38,595 nt of DNA from Alkaliphilus peptidifermentans DSM 18978 (GTDB lineage Bacteria > Bacillota > Clostridia > Peptostreptococcales > Natronincolaceae): contig NZ_FMUS01000036.1 of NCBI RefSeq assembly GCF_900101495.1, positions 1-38,595 of the forward strand, given 5' to 3'. Shown one piece after another: positions 8,151 through 19,593 of the stretch. The translations under genes and the position numbers were made by a program. The number at the start of each line of letters is the position of its first letter. Position 1 is the first letter of the stretch. Under the pieces are notes generated by a model. That model was not told the origin of the DNA. It made no database searches and saw only the letters and a program-made list of their open reading frames with translations.

Positions 8151-8852
8151 ATGATTACCATGAAGAACCTTGAAAAAACATATCATTCCAATGAAGGTGT
8201 TCTTAAAGTCATCGATATTCCTTTTTTTGAAATAAAGGAAGGAAGCCAAATCGCCTTAGTAGGTCCTAGTGGTTCTGGAAAAACTACATTTCTTAATATT
8301 ATTTCTGGTTTAGTGAATCCTACGAAGGGTGAAATTGTAGTTGATGGAGTTAGAGTAGACTTACTAAAGGAAACACAAAAAGATGAATTTCGTTCACGAA
8401 GGATAGGCTATATTTTTCAAAACTTTAACCTAGTTAACAGTTTATCTGCAATGGAAAATGTTATGCTACCCATGATGTTTAGTGGATTGATTAATAAAAG
8501 GCAACAGCAGGAAAGAGCTAAGGAATTATTAGGGAAGGTGAATCTTACCCATAGAATGCATCATAAGCCATCAACATTATCAAAGGGAGAACAACAACGA
8601 GTAGCAATAGCTCGTGCTTTAGCAAACGATGCTAAAATAATTCTAGCAGATGAACCAACAGGTAATATTGATTATCACACAGGAATGAAGGTATTTAACC
8701 TACTGATGGATCTTTGTAGCAAAAGTAATATTACTTTAGTTATGGTTACCCATAGTGAAGAGTACAAAAATAAGCTGCCACAAATCATTGACATTAGAGA
8801 TATAAACAGTGCAATAACATATGGTGAGGAGGGGACACTATGGGAATCCTAA
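8151..8852 (+). CDS. ABC transporter ATP-binding protein, MacB/LolD type
   Basis: A 233-residue ATPase with Walker [10 protein letters not shown] (about residues 39-47), Q-loop in YIFQNFNLV, signature LSKGEQQR (a variant of LSGGQ), Walker [13 protein letters not shown] and the H-loop in VTHSEE. It powers the FtsX-like permease encoded next, with which it overlaps by 13 bases (ATG 8840), so the two are translationally coupled. MacB/LolD-type ABC pairs act by mechanotransmission or lipoprotein/metal-related export rather than classical import. Start ATG 8151 is preceded by GGGAGG. A 243-base gap with a terminator separates it from the BCCT gene; I found no clear Zur or Fur box there. Confidence 0.92.
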   Translation: MITMKNLEKTYHSNEGVLKVIDIPFFEIKEGSQIALVGPSGSGKTTFLNIISGLVNPTKGEIVVDGVRVDLLKETQKDEFRSRRIGYIFQNFNLVNSLSAMENVMLPMMFSGLINKRQQQERAKELLGKVNLTHRMHHKPSTLSKGEQQRVAIARALANDAKIILADEPTGNIDYHTGMKVFNLLMDLCSKSNITLVMVTHSEEYKNKLPQIIDIRDINSAITYGEEGTLWES

Positions 8853-10255
8853 GGGTTGTTTTCAGTAATTTATCCAATAGAAAGCTTTCCTCCATTCTAA
8901 CCACTATTTCTGTCTCAGTAGGGGTAGTACTGTTGATAGGAATATTAATTATTTCATCAGCTCTCCAACAAGGAGCGGTATTACAAGGGGGAGGCTACGA
9001 TATTATAGTGGGGGCTAAAGGGAGCTCAAGCCAATTGGTTTTAAGTAGTATTTTCCATTACGACGTGCCCATTGGGAATATTTGCTATGATGTTTTTGAA
9101 AGCCTAGCAAGGGATGAAAGGGTTACAAAAGCAGTACCCTTAGCATTGGGAGATAACTACGCAAATTTACGAATTATTGGAACGGATGAAACCTATTTCA
9201 TAGATATAGATGAAGAAATAGAAATTGTTTTACAGGCTGGAAGCTTTTATTATGAAGTTGGTGAGGTTGTAATAGGAGCAAAGGTAGCCGAAGAAGGTAT
9301 TTTAAAAATGGGAGATACCTTCAAGGGAGCACATGGAATAGATGGAGATGATGATGACCATGACCATGAGTTAATCTATAAAGTGGTGGGAATCTTAAAG
9401 CCTCAACAAAGCGCTGACGATCATGCCATCTTTACAATGATAGAAAGCGTATGGGAAGAACATCACATCCACAGTACCCATAAGCCCTATTATCATTATC
9501 GACAAGATAATGACCATGATGATGAGCACCATGATGAAGATGAACACCATGATGAGCACCATGATGAAGATGAACATCACGATGAGCACCATGATGAAGA
9601 TGAACATCACGATGAGCACCATGATGAAGATGAACACCATGATGAGCACCATGATGAAGATGAACATCATGATGGTCACCAGCATGATCATGACCATGAC
9701 GAAAACAAGCCAGAGCTTACAGCTATATTAATAAGAGGGAAGGATATAGTTGCTTTATCCTCACTAAAGAGGGACATTGAAGGAGATCTACGCCATCCTG
9801 CCCAAGCAGCCTTTATTGTAGTTGTACTAAGACAATTATTGAATATTCTTGGAGATGGTACTGCTGTAGCTAAGTTTTTAGCATATATCTCCATAACCAT
9901 AGCAGCAATATCAATTCTAATTTCCTTAATGAGCTCCATGACAGAACGACGTAAAGATGTGGCAGTAATGCGTATGCTTGGGGCTTCCCAAACCAAAATA
10001 CTTTCAATAGTTGTATTAGAAGCACTGGTTATTACTGGTATCGGGGTAATAATAGGAACAATAGGAGGGCATATATTGGCCCACTTTATAGGGAATCAGC
10101 TACAGGAAACAGCTGGTCTATATGTAAATGCTTTACAGTACTGGCCAGGAGAATTTACAACCATAGTATCTGTTCTATTACTAGGGTTGCTTTCGGGTAT
10201 TATTCCTGCCCTGTCGGTTTATAAAACTGAGGCAACAAAATATATGTATAATTAG
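8840..10255 (+). CDS. FtsX/MacB-like ABC permease with a His/Asp/Glu-rich extracytoplasmic repeat
   Basis: A 471-residue permease with one N-terminal membrane segment (about residues 17-40), a large extracytoplasmic domain and three C-terminal segments (about 335-460), the FtsX/MacB layout. A small DGDDDDHDHE patch lies near residue 172, and residues about 223-289 are almost only Asp, Glu and His, including five exact decapeptides DEHHDEDEHH (residues 228-277) followed by HQHDHDHDE. Such runs bind zinc, nickel or copper weakly at high capacity, which suggests metal sensing or handling outside the membrane (inference). It overlaps the ATPase gene and is followed after 10 bases by a lipoprotein gene. 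The repeat DNA is nearly perfect, so its copy number may vary between strains. Confidence 0.88.
   Translation: MGILRVVFSNLSNRKLSSILTTISVSVGVVLLIGILIISSALQQGAVLQGGGYDIIVGAKGSSSQLVLSSIFHYDVPIGNICYDVFESLARDERVTKAVPLALGDNYANLRIIGTDETYFIDIDEEIEIVLQAGSFYYEVGEVVIGAKVAEEGILKMGDTFKGAHGIDGDDDDHDHELIYKVVGILKPQQSADDHAIFTMIESVWEEHHIHSTHKPYYHYRQDNDHDDEHHDEDEHHDEHHDEDEHHDEHHDEDEHHDEHHDEDEHHDEHHDEDEHHDGHQHDHDHDENKPELTAILIRGKDIVALSSLKRDIEGDLRHPAQAAFIVVVLRQLLNILGDGTAVAKFLAYISITIAAISILISLMSSMTERRKDVAVMRMLGASQTKILSIVVLEALVITGIGVIIGTIGGHILAHFIGNQLQETAGLYVNALQYWPGEFTTIVSVLLLGLLSGIIPALSVYKTEATKYMYN
9521..9670 (+). repeat. Five tandem 30-bp coding repeats
   Basis: Five units of 30 bp, differing only at synonymous third positions (cac/cat), each encoding DEHHDEDEHH in the permease frame. 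A multiple of three, so copy-number change stays in frame. Both strands and other frames remain open only as a by-product of the repeat. Confidence 0.9.
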
Positions 10256-10265
10256 GGGGATGAAA

Positions 10266-10712
10266 ATGAAATATAAAGCTTTAATACTTTTAATAATATT
10301 GATGTTATTTGTTACAGCCTGTGCCTCGAATAATGAAACAGCAGAGACAATTTCTTTTACAGAGCTATCAGAAAAGGTAGCAGATGATGTGTACGATGTT
10401 TCTACAAAGGCAAAGGGATTGGATGGAAAAAGGGTAGAGATGATAGGATACATGTCGCCATTAAGTCCCCTAGATACAAATTTTTTCTATATGATCCAGG
10501 TGCCAGGTGCTATATGTCCCTTCTGTGATGGAGCTGATGTAGATTTCCTACAGGTGGTTCAAGTCTATGCACCAAATGATAAAAAGGTTGATTTTGAAAC
10601 ACATGCCATCAAGGTCACCGGCATATTCGAGGCTGGTGAAAAGGTGGATGAAAACAACGCCACAAGTATTTTTAGATTAAATGCAGAAAAAATTGAGGAG
10701 CATAAATTTTAA
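10266..10712 (+). CDS. Small lipoprotein, possibly DUF3299-like, in the metal-linked ABC operon
   Basis: A 148-residue lipoprotein. The signal peptide ends in the lipobox FVTAC, with Cys near residue 18. The mature part has an OB-like core with VEMIGYMSPLSP, a hydrophobic FFYMIQVPG strand and a CPFCDGAD motif (CxxC), followed by VKVTGIFEAG. The pattern of GYM-P, a strand and then paired cysteines resembles DUF3299 proteins found beside MacB-type ABC genes in zinc-regulated clusters; this is from memory and uncertain. ATG 10260 is also possible, but the AGGGGG just ahead spaces better to ATG 10266. It closes the three-gene operon before a terminator. The role may be metal relay or redox capture of metal at the membrane surface. 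Confidence 0.7.
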   Translation: MKYKALILLIILMLFVTACASNNETAETISFTELSEKVADDVYDVSTKAKGLDGKRVEMIGYMSPLSPLDTNFFYMIQVPGAICPFCDGADVDFLQVVQVYAPNDKKVDFETHAIKVTGIFEAGEKVDENNATSIFRLNAEKIEEHKF

Positions 10713-10721
10713 TATTTAAAT

Positions 10722-10757
10722 AACTTCTAACCCTCAAAGGTTAGGAGTTTTTATTTT
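10722..10757 (+). terminator. Terminator of the ABC-lipoprotein operon
   Basis: AACTTCTAACC (10722-10732) and GGTTAGGAGTT (10739-10749) form an 11-bp stem with one G-T wobble and a six-base loop, followed by a T-rich tail. Confidence 0.8.
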
Positions 10758-10874
10758 GTGTATAAGCTTCAATATTAATATTTTATAATAAGGAAACCAT
10801 AGAGTTATTATTGATGAACCATGCTAAATAGGTTAAGATAGAGTATAGAAGATTTACTAGAAGGGAGATTAATA

Positions 10875-13046
10875 ATGAATCTAAACCACTTAAATAATAT
10901 GCAGCAGCAAGCAGTTAAACATACAAAGGGTCCATTACTTATATTGGCGGGGGCTGGTTCAGGAAAAACAAGAGTACTAACCCACCGTATTGCATATTTA
11001 GTAGAAGAGCTAGGTGTAAATCCATATAATATTTTAGCCATAACCTTTACAAATAAAGCCGCTAAGGAAATGAGGGAAAGGGTTGAGACCTTATTAGGGA
11101 GTAATCATAGGGATCTTTGGGTTAGTACCTTCCACTCCTCCTGTGTTAGAATCTTACGATACGATATTGATAAGTTAGGATACAAGAAAAACTTCGTAAT
11201 ATATGATACATCAGATCAAGGAGTAGTTATAAAAGATTGCTATAAAGCTCTAAATATTGATGAAAAATATATTCACCCAAAGGTAGCCCTATCAGAAATA
11301 AGTAAGGCTAAGGATCAATTAATTAACCCCAGAAGCTATCAGGAGATGTATGAGGGTGATTATACTAAGAAGAAAATTGGTGAAATATATAGAATGTATC
11401 AAGACAAACTAAGGGGTAATAATGCATTAGACTTTGATGACTTAATTATGAAAACAGTAGAATTATTTATGACTAACCCCACAGTATTACGCTTTTATCA
11501 AGAAAAGTTCCACTATATAATGGTGGATGAGTTTCAAGATACAAACTATTCACAATATAAGCTGGTAAGTCTGTTAGCCCAAAATCATAAAAACCTATGT
11601 GTTGTTGGAGACGATGATCAGTCTATTTATAGCTGGAGGGGAGCAGATATAAGTAATATTTTGGGGTTTGAAAAAGAATTTCCAGATACAACTTTAATAA
11701 AGCTAGAGCAAAATTATCGCTCTACCCAGAGTATTTTAGATGCTGCCAATTATGTGGTGGCTAATAATACCCATAGAAAGCAAAAGAAGCTTCACACAGA
11801 TAACCCCAAAGGGACAATTATTCAGTACCAAAGGGCAAGTAATGAGTATGAGGAAGCTCAGCATATAGCTATTAATATTAAAAAAGAAATTAGAGAAGAG
11901 AATAAAAATTACTCAGATTTTGCCATACTATACCGAACAAATGCACAATCCCGTGTTATAGAAGAGTTATTTATGAAGGAAAACATTCCTTACAAATTGT
12001 ATGGTGGAGTTCGATTCTATGACCGTAAGGAAATTAAGGACATTTTATGTTATCTAAGGATGGTGGATAATCCAGTTGATGATGTTAGCTTACAACGGAT
12101 TATAAACGTACCTAAAAGAGGAATTGGACTTAAAAGTATTGAAAGAGTAGCCGACTTTGCTGGTGAAGGAGGCGAAAGCCTTTTTAGTGCCCTTCTAGAT
12201 GTAGATAAAATCGATGGACTCTCTACTAGAGTAAAGGTTCAAGCCAATAAATTTACAGAGCTAATTGTAGACTTAATTAACAGAAAGAATGAAATGACTG
12301 TAACCGAAATATTAACTGAGATATACAATAAAACAGGATATATTGATGCTCTCTTAGAGGAGAATACTGTTGAGGCTCAAGCACGAATTGAAAACCTTCA
12401 GGAATTTAAATCTGTTACTATGGACTTTGATAAAAACTCTGAAGTAAAAACCCTAGAGGAGTTTTTAGCAAGAACATCATTAGAATCCTCCATTGATCAA
12501 ATGGAAGGTGAAGAAAATGTTGTTACCCTTATGACCCTCCATAGTGCTAAGGGATTGGAATTCCCAATTGTTTTCATTCCAGGAATGGAGGAAGGCATAT
12601 TCCCTTCCCATATGTCCTTAAAGGAAAATAATGAGGAAGAAGAAAGAAGACTTTGTTATGTGGGAATCACCCGGGCGATGGAAAAGCTATATGTATCCCA
12701 CGCAGTCATGAGAACCCTCTATGGGCAGACAAGCTATAATGGTATTTCAAGATTTATTAATGAAATACCAGCTGAGCTAATAACAAAGGAAGCACCTTAT
12801 GAACGGAAAAAGGAAGTAGTAAAGGTACAAACCTCTCCATTGTTTAGGGGAGACCTATTACAACCAAAGGTACAACGGGAACAAATCAAGCAAACAGGAG
12901 AGATTAAGGCTGGTACAAAAATAAAACATCCTAAATTTGGAGCAGGTACAGTTGTAGCAGTAGATGGAGATATGCTAAGTATTGCATTCCCCAATGGAGG
13001 TATAAAGAAAATTGCAAGCACCTTTGTGAACTTGGAAATAGTATAA
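10875..13046 (+). CDS. pcrA: ATP-dependent DNA helicase PcrA (UvrD/Rep superfamily 1)
   Basis: A 723-residue SF1A helicase with motif I AGAGSGKT (K31), motif II VDEFQDTN, motif III GDDDQSIYSWRGA, motif IV LEQNYRST, motif V TLHSAKGLEF and motif VI VGITRA. The C terminus has the Tudor-like RNA polymerase binding segment HPKFGAGTVVAVDG. It unwinds DNA 3'-5' in repair and replication restart and removes RecA. Length is typical. The next gene is ligA, a conserved Gram-positive pairing, here separated by 250 bases with a heptamer repeat. RBS AAGGGAG precedes ATG 10875. Confidence 0.95.
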   Translation: MNLNHLNNMQQQAVKHTKGPLLILAGAGSGKTRVLTHRIAYLVEELGVNPYNILAITFTNKAAKEMRERVETLLGSNHRDLWVSTFHSSCVRILRYDIDKLGYKKNFVIYDTSDQGVVIKDCYKALNIDEKYIHPKVALSEISKAKDQLINPRSYQEMYEGDYTKKKIGEIYRMYQDKLRGNNALDFDDLIMKTVELFMTNPTVLRFYQEKFHYIMVDEFQDTNYSQYKLVSLLAQNHKNLCVVGDDDQSIYSWRGADISNILGFEKEFPDTTLIKLEQNYRSTQSILDAANYVVANNTHRKQKKLHTDNPKGTIIQYQRASNEYEEAQHIAINIKKEIREENKNYSDFAILYRTNAQSRVIEELFMKENIPYKLYGGVRFYDRKEIKDILCYLRMVDNPVDDVSLQRIINVPKRGIGLKSIERVADFAGEGGESLFSALLDVDKIDGLSTRVKVQANKFTELIVDLINRKNEMTVTEILTEIYNKTGYIDALLEENTVEAQARIENLQEFKSVTMDFDKNSEVKTLEEFLARTSLESSIDQMEGEENVVTLMTLHSAKGLEFPIVFIPGMEEGIFPSHMSLKENNEEEERRLCYVGITRAMEKLYVSHAVMRTLYGQTSYNGISRFINEIPAELITKEAPYERKKEVVKVQTSPLFRGDLLQPKVQREQIKQTGEIKAGTKIKHPKFGAGTVVAVDGDMLSIAFPNGGIKKIASTFVNLEIV

Positions 13047-13050
13047 AAGC

Positions 13051-13130
13051 AATGAGTAATGAGCAATGAGTAATGAGTAATGAGCAATGAGTAATGAGTA
13101 ATGAGCAATGAGTAATGAGTAATGAGCAAT
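13051..13130 (+). repeat. Tandem array of 11 heptamers AATGAG(T/C) between pcrA and ligA
   Basis: Exactly 11 units of 7 bp plus AAT fill 80 bases, starting four bases after the pcrA stop. The seventh base follows a regular order (T C T T C T T C T T C), giving a higher-order 21-bp unit. AAGC stands between stop and array, as after grdD. Confidence 0.9.
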
Positions 13131-13215
13131 AAAAAGACTATAACAAAAAAATGTAGATTATATCGAAGTTGTAAAGCAGAAAGAGTAAATGTAATTTTTT
13201 TCTTAAATAAGATAG

Positions 13216-15284
<2,069 letters not shown>

Positions 15285-15285
<1 letters not shown>

Positions 15286-15335
15286 AAAATATGAGAAGCG
15301 CAGGGATATATAGTCCCTGTGCTTCTCATATTTTT
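15285..15335 (+). terminator. Terminator after ligA
   Basis: AAAATATGAGAAGCGCAGGGA pairs with the downstream TCCCTGTGCTTCTCATATTTT; the stem is about 20 bp with one wobble and a short loop around TATATAG, followed by T residues. Confidence 0.88.
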
Positions 15336-15570
15336 AAAACTCATAGATACCTACTAACATACATAAATCATCTTTTAAAAATAGACATAATATATTTTGC
15401 AAAGTCTGATGTGTTCTTTAATAGAAAAGCTGTTTTATCAATACCTAGATAAAATTAGTTTTATTGAGTTAAAAAAGAAAAATATGAAGGGAATATATAT
15501 AATTAAATCAATTATATAAATTAAGTAGTTTCAGCTATAGGACTATGTTTGAAGGGTCAAAGGGATTCTA
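15336..15570. other. Non-coding AT-rich spacer before the peptide-transport operon
   Basis: No ORF or RNA that I can support; only AT-rich DNA between the ligA terminator and the promoter at 15571. Confidence 0.4.
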
Positions 15571-15599
15571 TTGACAAATGTGAATTTTTTAAATATTAA
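15571..15599 (+). promoter_or_regulatory. Promoter of the peptide ABC transporter operon
   Basis: TTGACA (15571-15576), a 17-base spacer and TATTAA (15594-15599). A second -10 TATAAT lies at 15622-15627. Either leaves a leader of 215-240 bases before the gene at 15849; the leader contains TAAACAAT repeats (15643-15672) and a weak TCTGC/GCAGA pairing, but no riboswitch I recognise. Confidence 0.6.
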
Positions 15600-15848
15600 C
15601 TTTACTTTTTTTAGCGAGTAGTATAATATTACTATAAGAATTGTAAACAATAAACAATTAACAGTAAACAATTATTCTGCTACAATCTTCACTATGTTGT
15701 ATAAAGGATTAATTTTTTTGTGTTGCAGAGATTTGATTAACTATGATTTGAAAGGAGGTTTATAGTTTCTTTAGTTCGATAAATAAGAAGTTATTATAAA
15801 CAAAGAAATTTTTCTACTAATTAAGTGATGTGGAGGGAGATTAATAAA

Positions 15849-17573
15849 ATGAAAAAAATTATCGCATTTTTGATTATTGGAGTATTACTGAGTGGGGCGT
15901 TAATTGGCTGCAAGAGTGACACAACAATAGTAGATAATGGAGAAGAATCACTAGAACAAGGTGAAATAGAAATGAAAATAGATAAAGAGCAGAAATTTGT
16001 TTTTAGCGACAATAGTGCTGTTATTGGATTAAACCCGTTACTAAACACAACTGCACCTGACAATGGTCTTCACGATATAATTCTTGAGACATTAGTCAGA
16101 AGGGTTGCAGATGAAGATGGCGGAACTATTATGGAGCCAGCAGTTGCTGAAAGATGGGATATTAGCCAGGATGGAACAGTTTATACCTTCTTTATAAGAG
16201 AAAATGCATTATGGCATGATGGTGTACCTGTAACAGCCCATGATTTTGTTTACACCTACCAGCAAATGGCCAATCCTAAAGTGGGTTCTACAAATGCATG
16301 GTTATTCGATGGAATTATTGTTAACTTTGGAGAGGCCTTATATGACAAAGGAAAGAAGCCAGAGGATATAGGAGTAAGGGCAATTGATGATAGAAGGGTA
16401 GAGTTTACACTGGTTAAACCATACTCTTATTTCCTAGACCTATTAAATGGTGCAAGACCAGTACGACAAGATAAGTTTGAAGAGTGGGGATCTGAATACG
16501 GGTCAAGCATGAATCATGTTGTAATGAATGGTCCATTCATAATTGAAAGCTGGGACCAAAATGTTCAAATGACATTAGTTAAAAATGAAAAGTATTGGGA
16601 TGCAGACAATGTAAAGCTAGATAAAGTTGTAAGAAAGGTAATAACTGAACCGCAGGTAGCAGTACAGGCATTACTTGCAGGCGAAATTGATGTTGTTCGT
16701 GCTAGAGAGCCAGAGCATAAAATGCTAATGGAAAGGGAAGGTAATCGCTTTAGAACTATTGAAACAATCGTTAGAGCACCTGAGTTTTATGGCTTTAATG
16801 CACAAAACAAATATTTTAAGAATCCTAAAATCCGTTTAGCCTTTTCATTGGGCTTTGACCGTGAAAAATATGTCAATGATATTATAGATGGTGCAGCTGT
16901 ACCATTGTACTCATTAATGCCTCCTGTAATGAGTGTAGGTGAAACATTATATACCAATATGGTAAAGGGTGAGAATGAAATTATTAAACACCTACAAAAA
17001 CAATATACTGATCCTAAGGCTTTATTAATTGAAGGCTTAATAGAGGAAGGCTTTGATCCAGATCCTTCAAAAATGGAGGTTCGCCTTGCTACAAGGGGGA
17101 CAAGTGAATTCTCCAAGCGATCATCAGAATGGATGCTACAGCAGTGGAGAGAAAACCTAGGTGTTACCATTATAATCGATATGATGGAATGGAATATTAT
17201 GTGGGATAGAGTTGGTGAAGGTGATTATGATATATCAACTGCTGGCTGGGGACCATATTATAACGACCCCAACGGACTACTTAGCATTTATCATCCAGAA
17301 ATAGGATATTTTGACTCGGCAAAATCCGGCTGGGTGGGGCCCGATGCCGATAGATTTAAAGAGCTTCTAGAGCTGGCATCCAATACACCAGATCTTGATG
17401 AAAGGGCACAGCTTTACTTAGATGCAGAAAAATTGCTGGTAGGCACAGGAATTATATCACCTACTTATACTAGAGTAGATACAACTTATGTAGCGGATTA
17501 TGCAAAAGACTATATTTTTAATACCCATGCATCAGTAGACTATAGAAAAATATATATAAGCGGGAAGAAATAG
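15849..17573 (+). CDS. oppA: Peptide ABC transporter substrate-binding lipoprotein (SBP family 5)
   Basis: A 574-residue extracellular solute-binding protein. The signal peptide MKKIIAFLIIGVLLSGALIG ends at the lipobox Cys (about residue 21). The family-5 landmarks are present: WHDGVPVTAHDFVYTYQQM, a VMNGPFIIESW segment, IRLAFSLGFDREKYV and the DISTAGWGPYYNDP ligand-pocket region. It delivers peptides or similar ligands to the two permeases that follow. An ATG at 15825 exists in frame, but GGAGGGAG precedes ATG 15849, which starts a proper signal peptide. The ligand cannot be told from sequence; the neighbouring amidohydrolases suggest a peptide-like or cyclic-amide substrate. The symbol is used in the generic family sense. 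Confidence 0.88.
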   Translation: MKKIIAFLIIGVLLSGALIGCKSDTTIVDNGEESLEQGEIEMKIDKEQKFVFSDNSAVIGLNPLLNTTAPDNGLHDIILETLVRRVADEDGGTIMEPAVAERWDISQDGTVYTFFIRENALWHDGVPVTAHDFVYTYQQMANPKVGSTNAWLFDGIIVNFGEALYDKGKKPEDIGVRAIDDRRVEFTLVKPYSYFLDLLNGARPVRQDKFEEWGSEYGSSMNHVVMNGPFIIESWDQNVQMTLVKNEKYWDADNVKLDKVVRKVITEPQVAVQALLAGEIDVVRAREPEHKMLMEREGNRFRTIETIVRAPEFYGFNAQNKYFKNPKIRLAFSLGFDREKYVNDIIDGAAVPLYSLMPPVMSVGETLYTNMVKGENEIIKHLQKQYTDPKALLIEGLIEEGFDPDPSKMEVRLATRGTSEFSKRSSEWMLQQWRENLGVTIIIDMMEWNIMWDRVGEGDYDISTAGWGPYYNDPNGLLSIYHPEIGYFDSAKSGWVGPDADRFKELLELASNTPDLDERAQLYLDAEKLLVGTGIISPTYTRVDTTYVADYAKDYIFNTHASVDYRKIYISGKK

Positions 17574-17607
17574 TAATCGGAAATTCATAAACACTTAATA
17601 ATTATCA

Positions 17608-17643
17608 TATTTAGGTGGAGTTAACCACTCCACCTAAATATTT
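17608..17643 (+). terminator. Intra-operon hairpin between SBP and permease genes
   Basis: TATTTAGGTGGAGT and ACTCCACCTAAATA pair perfectly over about 14 bp around a 5-base loop. It has no long T run. In ABC operons such hairpins typically protect the SBP mRNA or partly terminate, giving more binding protein than permease. Confidence 0.7.
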
Positions 17644-17673
17644 GGTAATAACAACTTAGAAAGGTAGGGTGCT

Positions 17674-18606
17674 ATGGGACGATTTATATTGAAGAGAACT
17701 GCATATGGATTAATTACACTTTTTTTAATTATAACTGCTACGTTTTTCTTGATTTCAGCAGCCCCGGGAGATCCGATTGCAGCTAAGGTTGAAGTAATGC
17801 CAGAAAGAGCACAGGAAGTTATCAGAGCTAAATATGGATTAGATCAACCTACCTATCAGCGTTATTTTATCTATATGAAAAACTTAATTACCACCGGTGA
17901 TTTTGGTGAATCAGTTATTTATACAGGAAGAAGCGTGAATGACATTATCCGAGATAATGCCCCGATTTCAGCCAAAATAGGCATTATTGCATTATTTTTT
18001 CAAATAACTTTGGGAGTTTTATTGGGGATGATTGCCGCCTTAAATCGTGATAAATTCTCAGACCACTTTATACGGGTTTCAGTGGTGCTGGCAATATGTG
18101 TTCCAAGCTTTGTCTTTGCAGCATTATTACAATATTTCATAGGATTTAAATGGGGAATAACACCAATATTCGGTTGGGGCTCCTTTAAGCATTACATTTT
18201 ACCTGTTGCTGTTTATGCAATTGGTGGAATAGCAAGCTATGCTAAATTTATGCGAAACAGCACCTTGAGCGTTATGAATGAGGATTATGTTTTAACAGCA
18301 AGGGCCAAAGGGTGTAGAAGGGCAAGAACTGTAAGGAAGCATATCTTTAGAAACTCCCTTATACCTATTGTTACCATGACGGGCCCTGCAATTGCAGGTA
18401 TATTTGCAGGATCCTTTATAATAGAGAGACTGTTTTCTATTCCGGGCTTAGGACAATATTATGTAAAGGCAGTATCGGATACTGACTATACAATGGTACT
18501 GGGGTTAACTATATTCTTTGCGATACTATATGTAATTGCATTGATTCTGGTGGACATTTTATATGGTGTTGTAGACCCTAGAATTAAAATAGCAAAAGGT
18601 GAATAA
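17674..18606 (+). CDS. oppB: Peptide ABC transporter permease, OppB/DppB type
   Basis: A 310-residue inner-membrane permease starting MGRFILKRTAYGLITLF, with the N-terminal helix and SAAPGDPIAA motif of DppB/OppB, about six membrane segments and the EAA-like loop motif around DYVLTARAKGCRR, which contacts the ATPases. It pairs with the OppC-type permease 20 bases downstream. RBS AAAGGTAGGG before ATG 17674. Confidence 0.92.
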   Translation: MGRFILKRTAYGLITLFLIITATFFLISAAPGDPIAAKVEVMPERAQEVIRAKYGLDQPTYQRYFIYMKNLITTGDFGESVIYTGRSVNDIIRDNAPISAKIGIIALFFQITLGVLLGMIAALNRDKFSDHFIRVSVVLAICVPSFVFAALLQYFIGFKWGITPIFGWGSFKHYILPVAVYAIGGIASYAKFMRNSTLSVMNEDYVLTARAKGCRRARTVRKHIFRNSLIPIVTMTGPAIAGIFAGSFIIERLFSIPGLGQYYVKAVSDTDYTMVLGLTIFFAILYVIALILVDILYGVVDPRIKIAKGE

Positions 18607-18626
18607 AAACAGAAGGAGGCTTAATT

Positions 18627-19571
18627 ATGGTTACAACCGATACGGTAACATCTAATGAAATATATGAAGATGAATTATTTGAAAAAGTTGGCATTAAAAA
18701 AGAACTATCTGAACATATGGGAAGACCGGCCTTAACCTATTGGGCCGAAGTTTGGAGACGGTTTAGAAAAAATAAACTAGCTATTACAGGTCTAATAATG
18801 CTATGTATAGTGACTCTATTGACCATTATAGGGCCTACTTTATCAGGACATGATTATCAATATATGGATTCATCCATTAGAAGCCAAACACCATCTGCTA
18901 GCCATTGGTTTGGAACAGACCGGATGGGTAGAGATATCTTCACAAGAGTATCTGTTGGAGGTAGAATATCCCTTATTATTGGACTTCTATGTACTCTGGT
19001 GATGTTCACGATAGGTTCAATCTTAGGGGCTATTGCTGGACTAAAGGGAGGTTGGGTGGATGACTTAATTATGCGGATTTGTGAATTCGTAGGAAATTTA
19101 CCCTATTTGATAATAGTAGTTATACTTTCTATGGTAATGGGAAGAGGTTTGTTTTCCTTAGTATTTGCCCTAAGCTTTATATCATGGGTAGGCACAACTA
19201 GAATGGTACGAGGGCAAATCCTACAAATCAAAGAACAGGACTTTGTTAAAGCTGCTGCAGCATTAGGAGCAGATTCTAAAAGAATAATAATTAAGCATCT
19301 TTTTCCAAACACATTAGGAATTATCATGGTGACCATTACAATGGCTGTACCGGGCTTTATCCTAGGAGAGGCGTTTTTAAGCTATATTGGTCTTGGCATA
19401 AGACCTCCAGAGACAAGTTGGGGGGCGTTGGCTGCGGCAGGACAAGAACGTCTCATGTTCTATCCCCATGAATTATTTTTCCCTAGCTTAATGCTGGTTA
19501 TAACCATATTATCCTTCCATTTAATTGGTGATGGTTTATCCGATGCATTAGATCCAAAGCTAAAAGACTAG
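18627..19571 (+). CDS. oppC: Peptide ABC transporter permease, OppC/DppC type
   Basis: A 314-residue permease with the N-terminal cytoplasmic extension and FRKNKLAITGLIML first membrane segment of OppC, the HWFGTDRMGRDIFTRV motif, and the EAA loop around QDFVKAAAALGADS. It forms the channel with OppB. RBS AGAAGGAGG precedes ATG 18627. Confidence 0.92.
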   Translation: MVTTDTVTSNEIYEDELFEKVGIKKELSEHMGRPALTYWAEVWRRFRKNKLAITGLIMLCIVTLLTIIGPTLSGHDYQYMDSSIRSQTPSASHWFGTDRMGRDIFTRVSVGGRISLIIGLLCTLVMFTIGSILGAIAGLKGGWVDDLIMRICEFVGNLPYLIIVVILSMVMGRGLFSLVFALSFISWVGTTRMVRGQILQIKEQDFVKAAAALGADSKRIIIKHLFPNTLGIIMVTITMAVPGFILGEAFLSYIGLGIRPPETSWGALAAAGQERLMFYPHELFFPSLMLVITILSFHLIGDGLSDALDPKLKD

Positions 19572-19593
19572 AACAGAGGAAGAAGGTGGAATA

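Noticed and set aside
9395-9731. Met/Ile- and Met/Thr-rich ORFs on both strands across the His-rich repeat
   Set aside because: They are other-frame readings of the 30-bp coding repeat; the permease frame is continuous and family-like.
12797-13129. Minus-strand ORF with LITHYSL repeats
   Set aside because: Produced by translating the heptamer array and antisense pcrA; no RBS and no family resemblance.
15600-15848. Riboswitch in the leader of the peptide operon
   Set aside because: Long leader but no conserved aptamer core recognised; only weak pairings and AT-rich repeats.
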